A stretch of DNA of 64,000 nucleotides from NCBI GenBank assembly GCA_960531495.1, contig OY482851.1:10194316-10258315 (forward strand), given 5' to 3'. Shown here piece after piece: positions 61,895-64,000 of the stretch. Made by a program: the position numbers and the translations under genes. The stretch comes from Zeus faber (taxonomy: Eukaryota; Chordata; Actinopteri; Zeiformes; Zeidae). The notes under the pieces were generated by a model. It searched no databases and was not told the origin of the DNA. It saw only the letters and a program-made list of their open reading frames with translations. Numbering within the stretch: the stretch's first letter is position 1; every line of letters begins with the position of its first letter.

Positions 61895-62142
61895 AGGTAC
61901 TCCTCACTTAACGATCAAGTTCCGTTCCAGGTCGTTAAGCGAATTGGTCGATAAGCGAGGACCCGTGTTATTACACAGTAAGGGGGCGTGGCCATTGAGA
62001 ACGCTAGTGTAGTGAATACTGACAGACTGCGGGAATGAGACTGAGAACGGTGATGAGATGAGATGCTTGACGCTGAGTGGGAGAGCTGGTCGCAAGTCCG
62101 AACGGTCGTTAAACAGGTAGGTTGTTAAGTGAGGTGTACCTG
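61895..62142. mobile_element. MITE of the 10551-10900 family, copy 2, inverted, 248 bp
   Basis: The left end reads aggtactcctcacttaacga. Its sequence follows the reverse complement of 10551-10900 through the gtcgataagcgaggacccgt block and the gggggcgtggccattgag block. It is shorter because of an internal deletion. The right end is gtgaggtgtacctg followed by TA. The first base of the left end is lost or changed. Confidence 0.85.
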
Positions 62143-63749
62143 TAGTTGATTGGTGCCTACTGAGAGCCTGGTGGAGGATGACCTGGGGTGATAACAATTT
62201 TAAGTTTCCGTGCTTTTGAAACAGAAACTTAAAATTTTAAGTTTTAAAACTTAAAGCACATTATTAGTTATAGTTAATATAATGAATCAGTATTTTTGTC
62301 GGCCAGAATGTCCAGGAAACTCTACATTTCCAAGAATATTCTAAATCAGTGACCAAAAGCACATAATTGCTAGATAACATGACCTCTGTGCCGAACATGG
62401 GTATATTTTAAAGAGCGAGAGGTTCTATAGAACAGAAACTATGTTAAGTATCTTGAATCTTGCTGTATTCACAAAGATATAGGCAATAATATCAAACCCC
62501 TCCTCCCCCCTGACATTTCTGGCAAATAAATGTGCCTTACCACTGCCCACTGATCAGGAACGGATCCCTGATAAGTTCACCTTGTCACTTGATCAGCAGT
62601 GATGGTTTATATCACCAGGTTGTCAATGAAGGATTCACTGGAGAGTACAACATAGGCCTCCCTCAACACCGCATCTACACACTGTTTCTCAAGTCCTCAC
62701 ATGCTGGTGAGGATGTCTAGGCAAAGGGGAGCTTATACATACAGTATGAATATAGACAAATGCTCTACATCTGCATTTTTATGTTTTTAAAAGTTTGACT
62801 TCAGGCATAAAAGGCAAAAGAAAAAAGCCTTCACTGACAGCATCTCTCTCTACACTTTTATTTTGCACTTGCAGCATTTTCTTCACTCATTTTGTTAATT
62901 CATTTAAAAACAATTCCCTTTTAATGTTTTATAAATATTGTATATCGCCACAAAATATCTGCTATTGGCATCTTAAATTAAAAAATTCGGAATCTGTATC
63001 AGCCTTTTAAAAAAAGGGGTGAGAAATAGAATTTTACTTGTGTTAAATGACATGCAATTTCAAACGTATTTTGGTGGCGTGTGTCTTAGAAATAAAGAGA
63101 TGTAACAGCATTGTTCACTCATTGCTGATTGTCATCGCCAGCTGATCCTTGGCTACTGTCATGTCCCATGCTGTATTGTAGGAGATTTGTTATCTTAATT
63201 ATTGAATTGCTGTTATACACCCCTAGTGCTTATTTTGTCAATAGGCCAAGAAGCAGCAATGTTTTTTTGGTCCTGTGTGTTATGTCAATGCTGGGAAAAT
63301 AGTCCTCTCTAGTAGCACAACCAGAAAAAAAAACGGACACTAAGCGTGGAAGAAATATCCACTGTCAGCCTTAATTAAGATGGAAAACAGACTTTTGGTC
63401 TGGATATGACACTAAGCATATGGGCCATTACTGTGCTCACAGAAGCATTCACTGGCACATACTGGTGCGCGTGCATACAAGCTGGCACACACATACACAA
63501 AGTTGACGGCCTGAGGAACGGTTGGTTAATGTCATGGGAATATAGGAGCAAAAGTGTCCTGTCCTGAATGGGACAGCATGTCCAGAGTAACAAACGCTAA
63601 TCCTTGCTTTAGTAGATGACCAACTAAAATGGAAGAATAAATAACAATACACAAGCATGCCTTTTTCTTTACTCAATTCAAGACACTATTGCCCTGTTTA
63701 CCTATGGCAATAAAATGTGTCGTGGGGGACTCGATAGAGTGGACAGCTC
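62143..63749. other. AT-rich non-coding DNA, no gene seen
   Basis: No coding feature. Short frames near 62532-63010 and 63375-63676 lack domains. Confidence 0.45.
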
Positions 63750-64000
63750 TAAGTACAGGCGTGAACCAGGGATGCAACGGTACAGTGGGCTCACGGTTCA
63801 TATGTATCATGGTTTTGTGGTCATGGTAATGGTACAGTTTTGGTTTTTTTACAGTTAAGACATTTCTTTCTTTTTTTTTTAAGTTAAAAGGTGTAAAAAT
63901 GTTTTCATGTGTGTATGTGTATGGCTGTGGGGGAAGGGGGGAGACAGGGGTTCAAGTTAATTGGTGGATTGTTATAATTTGCATAAGTTCATCTGATTTG
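63750..64000. repeat. Probable start of a fish MITE, cut by the window end
   Basis: The segment contains gggatgcaacggtacagtgg and gtgctcacggttca-like words that resemble a ggatgcaacgg-type fish MITE end. The opposite end would lie beyond 64000. Confidence 0.4.

Overview
This window looks like teleost fish nuclear DNA, probably from a percomorph-type genome (inference). It has no bacterial-style gene order, no operons and no host exon that I can recognise. It does carry fish-typical repeats: Tc1-like DNA transposons, L1-like and L2 (Maui-like) LINEs, tRNA-derived SINEs, many short TIR elements, and long CA/TA microsatellites. The stretch reads as a gene desert or a large intron that has filled with transposable elements.

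Layout. 1-2.8 kb: AT-rich DNA with a hAT-like MITE (1411-1871). 2.8-5.7 kb: a decayed minus-strand LINE bounded by direct repeats. 7.0-8.5 kb: a TIR element. 10.55-10.9 kb: a 350-bp MITE whose sibling lies at 61.9 kb. 14.7-15.2 kb: another hAT-like MITE. 15.25-22.6 kb: a nested stack in which fragments of one Tc1-like element flank an L1-like LINE, and that LINE is interrupted by a second Tc1 element (15642-17251) whose transposase has one frameshift. 22.8-23.6 kb: a hAT-like element with an 8-bp target duplication. 24.4-25.6 kb: an unidentified element holding a decayed acidic coding-like stretch; a shorter relative lies at 49.7-50.3 kb. 27.5-29.05 kb: a third Tc1 element, complete except for one stop codon. 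29.5 kb: a SINE with a clear 16-bp target duplication. 30.5-32.3 kb: an array of CAG/CAA blocks with repeated CRE-like and ETS-like motifs. 32.3-35.35 kb: an L2 LINE on the minus strand. 35.56-36.4 kb: an internally deleted Tc1-like element of the same family as the flanking fragments at 15 and 22 kb. 36-64 kb: mostly unassigned AT-rich DNA with large microsatellites, a further TIR element at 39.2-39.9 kb, several near-perfect inverted repeats, a SINE at 60 kb and a TIR element at 60.6-61.4 kb.

No genes here work together as a pathway. The biology is mobile-element biology: two DD34E transposases each one lesion away from an open frame, three LINE lineages that have each lost a different part of the reverse transcriptase core, and many non-autonomous derivatives. 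The most distinctive structures are the CRE/ETS-bearing array, the nested insertion, the core sequence shared by three TIR elements, and the coding-like stretch at 24.8-25.3 kb. Family names come from recognised protein motifs and terminal structures, not from a database search.
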